Notes under the pieces: model-generated
Database searches by the model: none
What the model was told of the DNA's origin: nothing
Seen by the model: the letters and a program-made list of their open reading frames with translations, nothing else
Source: Psychroflexus sp. MES1-P1E
Lineage (GTDB): Bacteria > Bacteroidota > Bacteroidia > Flavobacteriales > Flavobacteriaceae
NCBI RefSeq assembly: GCF_002836055.1
Contig: NZ_PJBS01000317.1
Location: forward strand, 1-45,225
DNA length: 45,225 bases
Direction of reading: 5' to 3'
Shown: positions 25,337 to 33,762 of the stretch, in pieces
How the letters are laid out: the number at the start of each line of letters is the position of its first letter
Numbering within the stretch: the stretch's first letter is position 1
Translations under genes and position numbers: made by a program

Positions 25337-26089
25337 ATGAGAACTCAAATTGTAGCAGGAAACTGGAAAATGAATTGTGATTTAGATGAATCGCAACACC
25401 TTTTAAATGCTTTAAAACAAAAAGATTTTTCTAAATCTAACGCAGAAGTTATTGTTGCACCACCCTTCACCAACTTGTATGCAGCTCACAAGACCTTAGA
25501 AAATTCTTCTATAAAGATTTCATCTCAAAACATCAATGAAAACGACAAAGGCGCTTATACTGGAGAAATCTCTCCTAGTATGCTGAAAAGTGTTGGTGTA
25601 GAATACGCTATCATTGGACATAGTGAGCGAAGAGCCATCTATGAAGAGAGCGATGATTTACTTGCAAAAAAAGTGACTACCGCTCTGAAGCATGACCTTA
25701 AAGTGATGTTCTGTATCGGTGAAGACCTAGAGAAAAGAAAAGCTGACAACCATTTTGAAGTGGTAGAAGAACAATTGAAGAAGGGTCTTTTTCATATTGA
25801 CGCTTCAGAAATGAAAGATGTAGTGATTGCTTACGAACCGGTCTGGGCCATTGGTACAGGGGAAACAGCTTCTCCAGAACAAGCCCAAGAGATTCACGAA
25901 CACATCCGCAAGATTTTAGCTAAACAATACAGCCAAGAAATTGCCGATCAAACCTCTATTCTTTATGGAGGAAGTGTCAAACCAAATAATGCTAAAGAAA
26001 TTTTTGCTAAAAAAGATGTTGATGGTGGGCTTATAGGGGGTGCCTCTCTAGATGCAGATAGTTTTGCAGAAATTGTGATGTCTTTCTAA
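25337..26089 (+). CDS. tpiA: Triosephosphate isomerase
   Basis: The 250-residue TIM barrel interconverts dihydroxyacetone phosphate and glyceraldehyde-3-phosphate. Catalytic elements are GNWKMN (Lys) at the start, the His in YAIIGHSERR, and the Glu in VIAYEPVWAIGTG. Loop 6 and the phosphate-binding region YGGSVKPNNAKE and GGLIGGASLD are intact. It lies 10 bp after the permease gene and 1 bp before prmA, so it is co-transcribed with both. Confidence 0.97.
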   Translation: MRTQIVAGNWKMNCDLDESQHLLNALKQKDFSKSNAEVIVAPPFTNLYAAHKTLENSSIKISSQNINENDKGAYTGEISPSMLKSVGVEYAIIGHSERRAIYEESDDLLAKKVTTALKHDLKVMFCIGEDLEKRKADNHFEVVEEQLKKGLFHIDASEMKDVVIAYEPVWAIGTGETASPEQAQEIHEHIRKILAKQYSQEIADQTSILYGGSVKPNNAKEIFAKKDVDGGLIGGASLDADSFAEIVMSF

Positions 26090-26090
26090 T

Positions 26091-26915
26091 ATGACATATA
26101 TAGAATATAATTTTAAAGTTCTCCCACTCCAACCTGGTAGAGATATTATTCTAGCTGAGCTGGGTGAGCTTCCTTTTGAAAGCTTTGAAGATCACGAAAG
26201 TGGTCTTCTTGCTTATATAGAGGAATCTAAAGATGAAGACGATTTAGTAGAGAGTTTATTTATTTTAAAATCTGATGAATTTAAAATATCGTATACTAAA
26301 ACGTCAATTCCTCAAGTGAATTGGAATGAAGAATGGGAAAAAAACTTCCATTCTATTCATATAGATACACGGTGTACGATAAGGGCTCCTTTTCATCCTA
26401 AAACAGAATCTGAAATTGATATTATCATAATGCCTAAAATGTCTTTTGGTACAGGACATCATGCAACGACTTATCAAATTTCTGAAATGCTCTTGAAAGA
26501 AGATTGCAAAGGCAAACGTGTTTTAGACATGGGATGTGGCACTGGAGTGTTGGGCATATTAGCAGATATACAAGGAGCACAATCTGTAGATTATATAGAT
26601 ATAGATACTTGGTGCGTAGAAAATACTGAAGAAAACCTAGAAAGAAACTCATGTAAAGGAAATGTACTATTAGGGGGAGCAGAAAAAATTGAGAAGGAGT
26701 ATGATCTCATTTTAGCGAACATCAATAGAAACATTTTATTAAGAGACATGTCAATATATTCTTCTCACCTTGAATCTGAAGGGGTGATCTATTTTAGTGG
26801 GTTTTATAATGAAGACCTAGATTTAATAAAGGAAGAAGCAACGAAACAAGAGTTGACATTCGTTAAGAATCAGATAAAAGACAACTGGGTGGCTGCCAAA
26901 TTCACTAAAAATTAA
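26091..26915 (+). CDS. prmA: Ribosomal protein L11 methyltransferase
   Basis: The 274-residue protein has the N-terminal L11-binding domain (about 1-115) and a C-terminal Rossmann SAM domain with VLDMGCGTGVLGILAD and the catalytic-region motif LILANINRNILLRDM. The NWNEEWEKNFHSI and MPKMSFGTGHHATT signatures confirm PrmA. It trimethylates L11. Its ATG starts 1 bp after the tpiA stop. Confidence 0.94.
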   Translation: MTYIEYNFKVLPLQPGRDIILAELGELPFESFEDHESGLLAYIEESKDEDDLVESLFILKSDEFKISYTKTSIPQVNWNEEWEKNFHSIHIDTRCTIRAPFHPKTESEIDIIIMPKMSFGTGHHATTYQISEMLLKEDCKGKRVLDMGCGTGVLGILADIQGAQSVDYIDIDTWCVENTEENLERNSCKGNVLLGGAEKIEKEYDLILANINRNILLRDMSIYSSHLESEGVIYFSGFYNEDLDLIKEEATKQELTFVKNQIKDNWVAAKFTKN

Positions 26916-26937
26916 AATCAGCCTTAAGAATTCTCTA

Positions 26938-26945
26938 TATATTTG
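26938..26945 (+). promoter_or_regulatory. -7 promoter box of clpS
   Basis: TATATTTG, a perfect TANNTTTG match, lies 15 bp before the clpS ATG. No convincing -33 TTTG is seen at the usual distance. Confidence 0.5.
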
Positions 26946-26960
26946 TAAAAATTTAAAAAA

Positions 26961-27236
26961 ATGAGTGTTAAGGAAGAAGTTTTAGAAGAAGTTGACGTTG
27001 AGGAAAAACTTACAGATTCACATGAAATTATCGTTTATAATGATGAGATAAATACCTTTGATCATGTTATAGAAACACTGATTAAAACCTGTGACCATGA
27101 CGCCATACAGGCAGAGCAATGTACCCTACTCATACATTATAAAGGAAAATGCGCTGTAAAGTCTGGAGGGTTTGACGATCTAAAACCTCGATGTTCCGAA
27201 ATCCTGAAAGCAGGAATTAGCGCTGAAATAGTATAA
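26961..27236 (+). CDS. clpS: ATP-dependent Clp protease adaptor ClpS
   Basis: The 91-residue adaptor has the N-degron-binding fold: IIVYNDEINTFDHVIETLIKT and QAEQCTLLIHYKGKCAVKSG. The Asn-Asp-Glu pocket residues and helix match the family. A short acidic N-terminal tail (residues 1-20) would feed the Clp ATPase. ClpA/ClpC and ClpP are not in the window. It has its own -7 box, a 45-bp gap from prmA, and a hairpin terminator directly after the stop. Confidence 0.94.
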   Translation: MSVKEEVLEEVDVEEKLTDSHEIIVYNDEINTFDHVIETLIKTCDHDAIQAEQCTLLIHYKGKCAVKSGGFDDLKPRCSEILKAGISAEIV

Positions 27237-27265
27237 AAGAAGCCTCGATGTTCGAAGCTTCTTCT
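27235..27265. terminator. Terminator between clpS and the convergent aminotransferase gene
   Basis: GAAGCCTCGA-TGT-TCGAAGCTTC is a 10-bp stem with one mismatch, preceded by AAAA and followed by TTCT. It follows the clpS stop immediately and lies 23 bp from the aminotransferase stop, so it may serve both. Confidence 0.65.
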
Positions 27266-27287
27266 ATATTTATAAGAATCAATACGC

Positions 27288-28454
27288 TTATCCTATTATT
27301 TTTAAAATTTCAGACGTAATATAATCAATCTGTTCCTTATCTAATTCAGTGTGCATTGGAAGGGAAATGACTTCATCTACCAACGTATTGGTTATTGTAA
27401 ACTCCTCTTCGTCATATCGCTCATCTTTATAAGCTTTTTGTAAGTGAAGTGGAATTGGATAGTAAACTCCGTGTGGAATATTTTGTTCTTTAAAATGGTT
27501 GACTAGCTTATCACGCTTACCATTTTTTATCTTGATGGTATACTGATGAAATACGTGACAATCGCAAGTATCACAAATGCCTTTTGAATTATCACAAGCT
27601 TTATGAGTTTCTGTCTTTGGAATTTCAATGTGTTCAGATTTACTTAAAGCCTCATTATATTGACGAGCTGCATTTTGTCGGCTAGAGCTAAAATTGTCCA
27701 AATGCTTTAGTTTAATATCCAAAATAGCAGCTTGGATGCTATCTAGTCTGGAGTTAACTCCAACGACATCATGATGGTAACGCTCGTACATGCCATGATT
27801 TACTACTCCTCTTAAGGTATGAGCCAACTCATCGTTATTTGTGAAAATAGCACCTCCATCTCCATAAGCTCCTAAATTTTTGGAAGGAAAAAAAGAAGTA
27901 GCACCAACATCACCAATGGTCCCAGCCTTTTGTTGAGTACCGTTTTTAAACGTGTAATTAGCACCGATGGCTTGTGCGTTATCTTCAATAACAAACAAAT
28001 TATGAGCTTTAGCAATTTCCATAATTTCCTCCATTTGTGCAACATGCCCAAATAGATGAACGGGAACGATTGCTTTGGTCTTGGGAGTAATCGCTTTTTT
28101 TAGTTTTTCCAAGTCGATATTGAACGTATCTTTATCAACATCAATCAAAACAGGTGTTAGATTCAAAAGAGCAATGACTTCTACAGTTGCAGCAAAGGTA
28201 AAATCCACAGTAATCACCTCGTCCCCTGGCTTTAGGCCAAGTCCCATCATAGAAATCTGTAAGGCGTCGGTTCCATTTGCACAAGGAATGACGTGCTTTA
28301 CTCCCATATAATTTTCTAGATTCTCTTGAAATTGTTTGACTGCTGGACCATTAATATAAGCTGTTGAGTTTACAACTTCTATGATAGACTTATCAACTTC
28401 ATCTTTTATCTTCACGTATTGACCTTTAAGGTCAACCATTTGTAGTTTATTCAT
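27288..28454 (-). CDS. DegT/DnrJ/EryC1/StrS family sugar aminotransferase
   Basis: The 388-residue PLP enzyme has the family motifs. PCANGTDALQISMMGLGLKPGDEV binds cofactor phosphate, VIEDNAQAIGA carries the pyridine-binding Asp, and SFFPSKNLGAYGDGG carries Lys192. Such enzymes transaminate nucleotide-linked keto-sugars for LPS, capsule or glycans. Unusually, residues 287-303 form a Cys/His cluster (C287, C294, C297, C299, H300, H303) just before the HQYTIKIK strand. That could bind a metal ion or form disulfides. It is divergent from waaA, another LPS gene, with facing promoters. Confidence 0.9.
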   Translation of the reverse strand: MNKLQMVDLKGQYVKIKDEVDKSIIEVVNSTAYINGPAVKQFQENLENYMGVKHVIPCANGTDALQISMMGLGLKPGDEVITVDFTFAATVEVIALLNLTPVLIDVDKDTFNIDLEKLKKAITPKTKAIVPVHLFGHVAQMEEIMEIAKAHNLFVIEDNAQAIGANYTFKNGTQQKAGTIGDVGATSFFPSKNLGAYGDGGAIFTNNDELAHTLRGVVNHGMYERYHHDVVGVNSRLDSIQAAILDIKLKHLDNFSSSRQNAARQYNEALSKSEHIEIPKTETHKACDNSKGICDTCDCHVFHQYTIKIKNGKRDKLVNHFKEQNIPHGVYYPIPLHLQKAYKDERYDEEEFTITNTLVDEVISLPMHTELDKEQIDYITSEILKIIG

Positions 28455-28472
28455 AGTTTATTTTTTCTGTCA

Positions 28473-28480
28473 CAAAAATA
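28473..28480 (-). promoter_or_regulatory. -7 promoter box of the DegT aminotransferase gene
   Basis: On the - strand TATTTTTG matches TANNTTTG perfectly, 18 bp before the ATG at 28454. A TTG lies 15 bp further upstream. Confidence 0.55.
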
Positions 28481-28520
28481 AGAATATAAAGTATTCAAGA
28501 AGCCAATTCGACTAAAAGCT

Positions 28521-28528
28521 TATTTTTG
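28521..28528 (+). promoter_or_regulatory. -7 promoter box of waaA
   Basis: TATTTTTG, a perfect TANNTTTG match, lies 13 bp before the TTG start codon of waaA and 40 bp from the opposing aminotransferase -7 box. Confidence 0.5.
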
Positions 28529-28541
28529 AAAAAAATAAAGT

Positions 28542-29783
28542 TTGAAATTATTTTATCAGATCCTGATCCACTGTACTCAATTGATTTTACCGACTTTCCG
28601 TTTCATCAGTCCTAAGTTGAAATTATTTGTGGAAGGCAGAACCCAATGGAAACAAAAACTGGCTGCCCAAGTTTCTGAAAATGATAAGATTATATGGTTT
28701 CATGCTGCATCGCTTGGTGAGTATGAACAAGCCGTACCGCTTATAAACCGATTAAAAATATCACATCCAAACCATAAAATTGCTGTTAGCTTTTTTTCAC
28801 CCTCGGGTTATGAGGTAAAAAAGAAAGATTCTAAATTAGATATTATTACCTATTTACCCATTGATACCCCTAAAAATGCCAAAGCTTTTTTAGATATCCT
28901 TCAACCTGAAATCACTTTTTTTATCAAATATGAAATTTGGATAAACTTCTTGGATGAAATAGCTAAAAGAGAAATTAAAACATATTTGGTTTCTGGACTA
29001 TTTAAAGAAAACCAACTTTATTTCAAACCTTTGGGACGTTTTATGGCTAAAGCCTTGGGTAAATTCAATCATATTTTTGTACAAAACGAAGACTCTCTTC
29101 AATTATTAAAACGCCATCATTTTGATAATTCTAGTTTATCTGGTGATACGCGCTACGACCGAGTCATCTCTCAGCTAAGTATGGATAATAGACTTGAATT
29201 TATGGAAGAATTTACAAATTCATATGTACCCTTAGTAGTCTTTGGAAGTTCATGGCCAGAAGATGAGTCTTTATTTTTGGACGTTATTGATAAGGTATCT
29301 CTCAAAATTAAGGTGGTTATTGCGCCTCATCAAATTAAGCCTATACAAATTCAAAAATTAAAGAAAACCCTTACCAAAAAAGTCATCTGCTACACAGAAT
29401 TAGAGCACAATAATTTAGCTGACTTCGATGTCTTAATTGTGGATACGATAGGCTTATTGACAAAAATATACAGTTATGCCGATGTGGCCTATGTAGGAGG
29501 CGGAATGGGAAACAGCGGCTTACATAACGTCTTAGAGCCTGCTGCATTTGGAATTCCTATCATCATTGGAGATAACTTTAAAAACTTTCCAGAAGCGGTT
29601 TCCTTGAGAAAATTGGGTGGTCTTTTTAGTATATCCAATCAAACTGAATTTGAAAAAATATTTAAAAAACTGATAACCAATTTAACTTTTAGAAAAAAAC
29701 GTGGACAGATTTGTAGTCACTATGTAAATTCTGAGGCTGGTGCTACAAAAACTATTTTGGATTTTATCAAGCTTGGAGAGTAA
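28542..29783 (+). CDS. waaA: 3-deoxy-D-manno-octulosonic acid (Kdo) transferase
   Basis: The 413-residue GT-B glycosyltransferase adds Kdo to lipid A at the inner membrane. An N-terminal anchor (LFYQILIHCTQLILPTFRF) is followed by IWFHAASLGEYEQAVPL with the catalytic Glu, the VSFFSPSGYE motif, FIKYEIWINFL and VSGLF. The C-terminal half has the nucleotide-binding VYVGGG-like AYVGGGMGNSGLHNVLEPAAFG. The start codon is TTG at 28542, the only in-frame start that keeps the anchor. It converges with the SNF2 helicase gene, 13 bp away. Confidence 0.93.
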   Translation: MKLFYQILIHCTQLILPTFRFISPKLKLFVEGRTQWKQKLAAQVSENDKIIWFHAASLGEYEQAVPLINRLKISHPNHKIAVSFFSPSGYEVKKKDSKLDIITYLPIDTPKNAKAFLDILQPEITFFIKYEIWINFLDEIAKREIKTYLVSGLFKENQLYFKPLGRFMAKALGKFNHIFVQNEDSLQLLKRHHFDNSSLSGDTRYDRVISQLSMDNRLEFMEEFTNSYVPLVVFGSSWPEDESLFLDVIDKVSLKIKVVIAPHQIKPIQIQKLKKTLTKKVICYTELEHNNLADFDVLIVDTIGLLTKIYSYADVAYVGGGMGNSGLHNVLEPAAFGIPIIIGDNFKNFPEAVSLRKLGGLFSISNQTEFEKIFKKLITNLTFRKKRGQICSHYVNSEAGATKTILDFIKLGE

Positions 29784-29796
29784 TTTTCTTAATTTC

Positions 29797-32700
29797 CTAA
29801 GCACCAAAAAACCGCTCAACATCTTTCTTCTTAAAAGACTTTTTCCCTTCATCGACCCTTATCACTTCTGCCGCTATACTTTTCTTCTTGTCTTGTAGGT
29901 TTAGGATTTTCTCCTCTATGCTATCTTTACAAATCATGCGATAAGCCATCACTTTTTTGTCTTGTCCAATGCGATAACAACGGTCTATGGCTTGGCTTTC
30001 AACTGCTGGATTCCACCAGGGGTCAATCAAATAAACGTAGTCAGCTTCGGTTAGGTTAAGTCCTGTACCACCAGCTTTTAGGCTGATTAAAAACACACGC
30101 ACTTTTGGATTATTTTGAAAATTATTAACTTTTTGCTCACGCTTTTTCGTTTGCCCATCTAAATATTCAAATTTGATGTCTTCTTCATCAAGTCGTTCTT
30201 TTACCAATTGAAGCATTCCTACAAATTGAGAAAATACCAAAACTTTATGCTTTGCTACTTTTTGCTTAAGGTGCCTAACTAATTCGTCTAATTTAGCTGA
30301 ATCATTGCCGTAATCCTTCTCCTTATCCGCTAAAGCAGTAGAGTTGCAAATTTGCCTAAGCTTAGTCAATCCTTGTAAAATATATATTTGAGACCTGTTT
30401 ACACCTTCATTTTCAATTTGATCAAGAATTTGCTGCCTGAAATAATCTTTAAATTGGTCATAGACTTTTCGTTGTTGTTTATTCATTTCGCAATAAATAA
30501 TAGCTTCTGTTTTACTTGGCAATTCAGTTGCCACCTGAGGTTTGGTTCTCCTCAATAAAAAGGGGTGAATGATTTTTGCCAATAATGCTGAAGTATCTTC
30601 GTCTTGTTCCTTGTCAATAGCATCAGAAAAATTAGTTCTAAAATGCTTTATACTTCCAAAAATACCGGGGTTTAAAAAGTTAAACTGACTGTATAAATCG
30701 AAAGTATTATTTTCTATAGGAGTTCCTGTTAAGGCTAATCTATTTTCACAATTGAGTAATCTCACAGCTTTATACCGTTGAGATAGTGGATTTTTAATAG
30801 CCTGACTTTCATCTAGTACAATATAGCTATAGACTTGGTTTTTATGAAATTCAATATCTTTAACAATAGAACCATAAGTGGTTAATATCAAATCATATTG
30901 ATCAAAACTTGATTTATGTTCATCTCTATTTCCACCAATAAAAGCCAATGCTTTTAACTTTGGAGCAAATTTTTCTAGCTCCGCCATCCAATTAAAAATT
31001 AAGGACGTTGGAGCAATAATTAAATGTGGTTTTAATTTGTTCTTAGAGTTGTTTTTCAAAAATTGAAGAAAAGCTATGCTTTGTAAAGTTTTGCCTAGTC
31101 CCATATCATCTGCTAAACATCCACCTAGTTGGTTTTCGTGAAGAAATACCAACCAATTAAGGCCCTCTTGTTGATAGGGTCTGAGTTTTGCTATGAGATG
31201 TTTTGGCGGATCAACTTCTTTTAACTGTTTTAAGTTAGAGATTCGCTTCTTTTTTTCATAAAGCTCTTTAAGGAAATCTGGCGAAGTTTCTAAATCTTCG
31301 TAAAGCTCATCAATAATATTAAATTGAAAATTAGAGACTTCAATTTTATCTTTTTTGATTTGCCCAAACTGGAAATATTTTTTGTATTTCTCAATCCATT
31401 TTTCAGGTAAAATTCCCAAGCTGCCGTCTTTGAGTTCAACATAGTTGGATTTTTTAATAATTGATTTTTGAAGCTTCCTTAAATCTACTTTTTGATCGCC
31501 AAAGCTGATGTTCATTTCCATATCAAACCAATCGGTTCCAGAACTCAAAACAATCGAGAAGTTTGGTTTATTGAGGTTGTATTTAATTTTTTTGAGTTGA
31601 TTTAAGCCTAATAAGACAATGCCTTCTTTTTTTAAATCTTCCATACATCCCATTATCCACATCGACTTCAATGCTTCAGCAGCTTCAATATAAAAATAAT
31701 CGATTTTATCATTAAATTTCGGATGTAACTCTTGTATCAATTTTAAAAATTCTTCTTCTAGCTGTTGATCCCTTTTTAAACTTAACATCTTTTCTTTATT
31801 AAGCCAAATTTTTTCAGAACTTGATGGGCTAACTAACTTTTCTCCATATTTCACGATAGGTTGGAACACCAAATAATTTCCTTCTTCGGCTTCACTTAGA
31901 TAGACTTGTCTAACGGGAATGAGTTTTTTATTAGCTGAGCTTTTTTCTTTAAGAACTTTATAATTAATTTCAAAATACTGTGAATAAGGCTCTATGATCT
32001 TAGCCTGAAGTTGATCTTGTCCTTCATTAATCAAACTGAAATCAGATATTTCTTTAAATTTAATAACGGCTAAGGCATGTTGTGGAGATTTATACAGGAA
32101 AAGTTTATTTTTGAAAACAACTCCTAAGGGAGTAAGGAGTATTTGCTTGGATTGTAATTTTAAAAGCTTTTCACTAACTTTTAATTTGACCTCAAATTTA
32201 TGAAACTTATCATTGGATTTAATACTTAAAATTGGTTGTACAGTTTCGCTGGTCATTTCAATAGGCAGCAAATGCTTTTTATTGAAATTATCTCGATCCT
32301 CATGCTTAAAAAGCTTGATTGTACTTAGCTCCTTTTTGTGTTGATGGACATAGTTTATAAAATTAAAAATGTCTCTATCCATTAAATCATCGTAAGTTAA
32401 TTTTTGAGTTTCATTATCTATATGAATTAAAATTTTAAGGAGTTTTAGGTCAGCGTCATCTATTTTAGTTATGACTTCCTCTAAATTTATGTCCTCAATC
32501 ACTTTTATACCGGAACTTATTTCGGTTTTGTTTTTATTGAGTTTACCGTAGATAGAATCAACACCCAAATAATCATTATGAATATATCTAATACAAAGAC
32601 CAATACTATAGGTTGAATCCTGACTTTCAAAAGGTTTAGCTAAAGCTTTCCTTTCTTCTTCAGTTTGAGGTTGAAAAATGAGATGAGCGTCACTCATAAT

Positions 32701-33447
32701 GTTTTTTACCTTTTCCTCAATAACAACACCTTTTGGATTAATTTTCAACTTAAAAACATCATCAAAATGAACTTTTCCATATAAATCCATTGAAATAAGA
32801 TGATCTTTTTTGATTTCATCTTTAAAATTAGGAGAAAAATAATCAAGGCTAAACTCATCTTTCAATAATTCAAGAAGTTTATATTTATGGGTACAGTTTT
32901 TTTTTTGTAAACATGTACACGTCAGTTTTAATTCTGTTGAATTTATTTCTTTGCTCAGTTTTAAATAAAATTCATCTTGATAATCTTTATAAATAGCCTC
33001 AACTGATGTTTTATTGAGTGATGTAATTTCAACATCACCGAAAAAAGCTCTCGAATTATTAAACGTCATCTTTCTTAAGGCATCTTTGTCCATTACACCA
33101 AGATTATGAGGAATAAAAAGCACTAAACTTTCTTTAATTTTAGGTTTTATCAATAAACTACTTTCAATTTGATTGGTTTTAAGGAGTCGGATAAGTTCTG
33201 TGAGGGAGGCAACAGTATGTTTACAAATACCTTCGTAAGAATATTTACAATTACATTTTGTTTTAATATGATGAATATCATTGAGGTCTATTATAATTTC
33301 ATAGGGCTCAATTTGAGTACCAAAAGTGTTGAACTTAAATTTAAAGCTATCATGATCTCTGAGAAACGGGAAATAGGTTGATGACCGATTGTTACTTTCA
33401 TTTGTGGCATTATCTGTAACGAATTCTCTTAATAAGTCTATAACCAT
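29797..33447 (-). CDS. SNF2-family helicase with N-terminal SWIM zinc motifs
   Basis: The 1216-residue DEAD/DEAH-type DNA translocase has an N-terminal SWIM motif CNCKYSYEGICKH (C65, C67, C75, H77) and a second SWIM-like pattern CTCLQKKNCTH (C177, C179, C185, H187). A long divergent middle follows. The SNF2 core has Walker A ADDMGLGKTLQS near 783, YIVLDESQAIKN and ALTGTPIENN. Helicase C has SLKAGGTGLNLTEADYVYL and AIDRCYRIGQDK. Bacterial SNF2 proteins are linked to DNA repair or transcription, and some to defence, but the partner is unknown. No methylase or nuclease neighbours are present, so a defence role has no support here. Confidence 0.93.
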   Translation of the reverse strand: MVIDLLREFVTDNATNESNNRSSTYFPFLRDHDSFKFKFNTFGTQIEPYEIIIDLNDIHHIKTKCNCKYSYEGICKHTVASLTELIRLLKTNQIESSLLIKPKIKESLVLFIPHNLGVMDKDALRKMTFNNSRAFFGDVEITSLNKTSVEAIYKDYQDEFYLKLSKEINSTELKLTCTCLQKKNCTHKYKLLELLKDEFSLDYFSPNFKDEIKKDHLISMDLYGKVHFDDVFKLKINPKGVVIEEKVKNIMSDAHLIFQPQTEEERKALAKPFESQDSTYSIGLCIRYIHNDYLGVDSIYGKLNKNKTEISSGIKVIEDINLEEVITKIDDADLKLLKILIHIDNETQKLTYDDLMDRDIFNFINYVHQHKKELSTIKLFKHEDRDNFNKKHLLPIEMTSETVQPILSIKSNDKFHKFEVKLKVSEKLLKLQSKQILLTPLGVVFKNKLFLYKSPQHALAVIKFKEISDFSLINEGQDQLQAKIIEPYSQYFEINYKVLKEKSSANKKLIPVRQVYLSEAEEGNYLVFQPIVKYGEKLVSPSSSEKIWLNKEKMLSLKRDQQLEEEFLKLIQELHPKFNDKIDYFYIEAAEALKSMWIMGCMEDLKKEGIVLLGLNQLKKIKYNLNKPNFSIVLSSGTDWFDMEMNISFGDQKVDLRKLQKSIIKKSNYVELKDGSLGILPEKWIEKYKKYFQFGQIKKDKIEVSNFQFNIIDELYEDLETSPDFLKELYEKKKRISNLKQLKEVDPPKHLIAKLRPYQQEGLNWLVFLHENQLGGCLADDMGLGKTLQSIAFLQFLKNNSKNKLKPHLIIAPTSLIFNWMAELEKFAPKLKALAFIGGNRDEHKSSFDQYDLILTTYGSIVKDIEFHKNQVYSYIVLDESQAIKNPLSQRYKAVRLLNCENRLALTGTPIENNTFDLYSQFNFLNPGIFGSIKHFRTNFSDAIDKEQDEDTSALLAKIIHPFLLRRTKPQVATELPSKTEAIIYCEMNKQQRKVYDQFKDYFRQQILDQIENEGVNRSQIYILQGLTKLRQICNSTALADKEKDYGNDSAKLDELVRHLKQKVAKHKVLVFSQFVGMLQLVKERLDEEDIKFEYLDGQTKKREQKVNNFQNNPKVRVFLISLKAGGTGLNLTEADYVYLIDPWWNPAVESQAIDRCYRIGQDKKVMAYRMICKDSIEEKILNLQDKKKSIAAEVIRVDEGKKSFKKKDVERFFGA

Positions 33448-33475
33448 AATTGATCAAAATAATTTATAAAAATAG
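33448..33475 (-). promoter_or_regulatory. Promoter region of the SNF2 gene
   Basis: On the - strand TATTTTTA (33475 down to 33468) is one base from TANNTTTG. A TTG lies 21 bp further upstream, matching the Bacteroidota -33/-7 arrangement. The palindrome GGAATAATTCC (33505-33515) lies just beyond the -33 element. Confidence 0.42.
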
Positions 33476-33544
33476 TTGCGCATACATAATCATTCCAATA
33501 TTACGGAATAATTCCTATATTTATCAAAATTCAAGGTCTAATAT

Positions 33545-33729
33545 ATGGATATTTTTTCATTTGCAATCCATTTTACAAACGAGCAGAATTGTAAATTACA
33601 TTATAAAAGACAGCTTGACAAAGAGGAATTTTTTTGAAATAGATGCTAGAGTTTCTAGCATAACTTAGAAATAAATGGGCTTATCAGTGCAAATCTTGAG
33701 GCAGGATCTACTCAGCATATTTTAAATGA
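33545..33729 (+). pseudogene. IS1595 (ISXO2-like) transposase remnant, N-terminal part
   Basis: The frame from the ATG at 33545 reads MDIFSFAIHFTNEQNCKLHY then KRQLDKEEFF and stops. A second frame downstream gives LRNKWAYQCKS-stop-GR (33664-33700), where TGA stands for a Cys codon. Both match the zinc-ribbon N-terminus of ISXO2-type transposases (FTNEQNC, then YQCKSC). A frameshift and stops make it non-functional, and no catalytic part remains. It occupies the SNF2-BCCT gap (33448-33762). Confidence 0.5.
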
Positions 33730-33762
33730 GATTGAATTTTAAGAAGATCCCTACATGCCCTT

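Noticed and set aside
29797-33447. SNF2 helicase as part of a DISARM-like or other defence system
   Set aside because: No methyltransferase, nuclease, phospholipase D or other defence partner is adjacent; neighbours are housekeeping genes and an IS remnant.
33450-33668. A 72-codon + strand reading frame upstream of the SNF2 gene
   Set aside because: Composition is Ile/Tyr/Asn-rich with no start context, and another frame of the same DNA matches a transposase remnant, so this frame is a chance opening.
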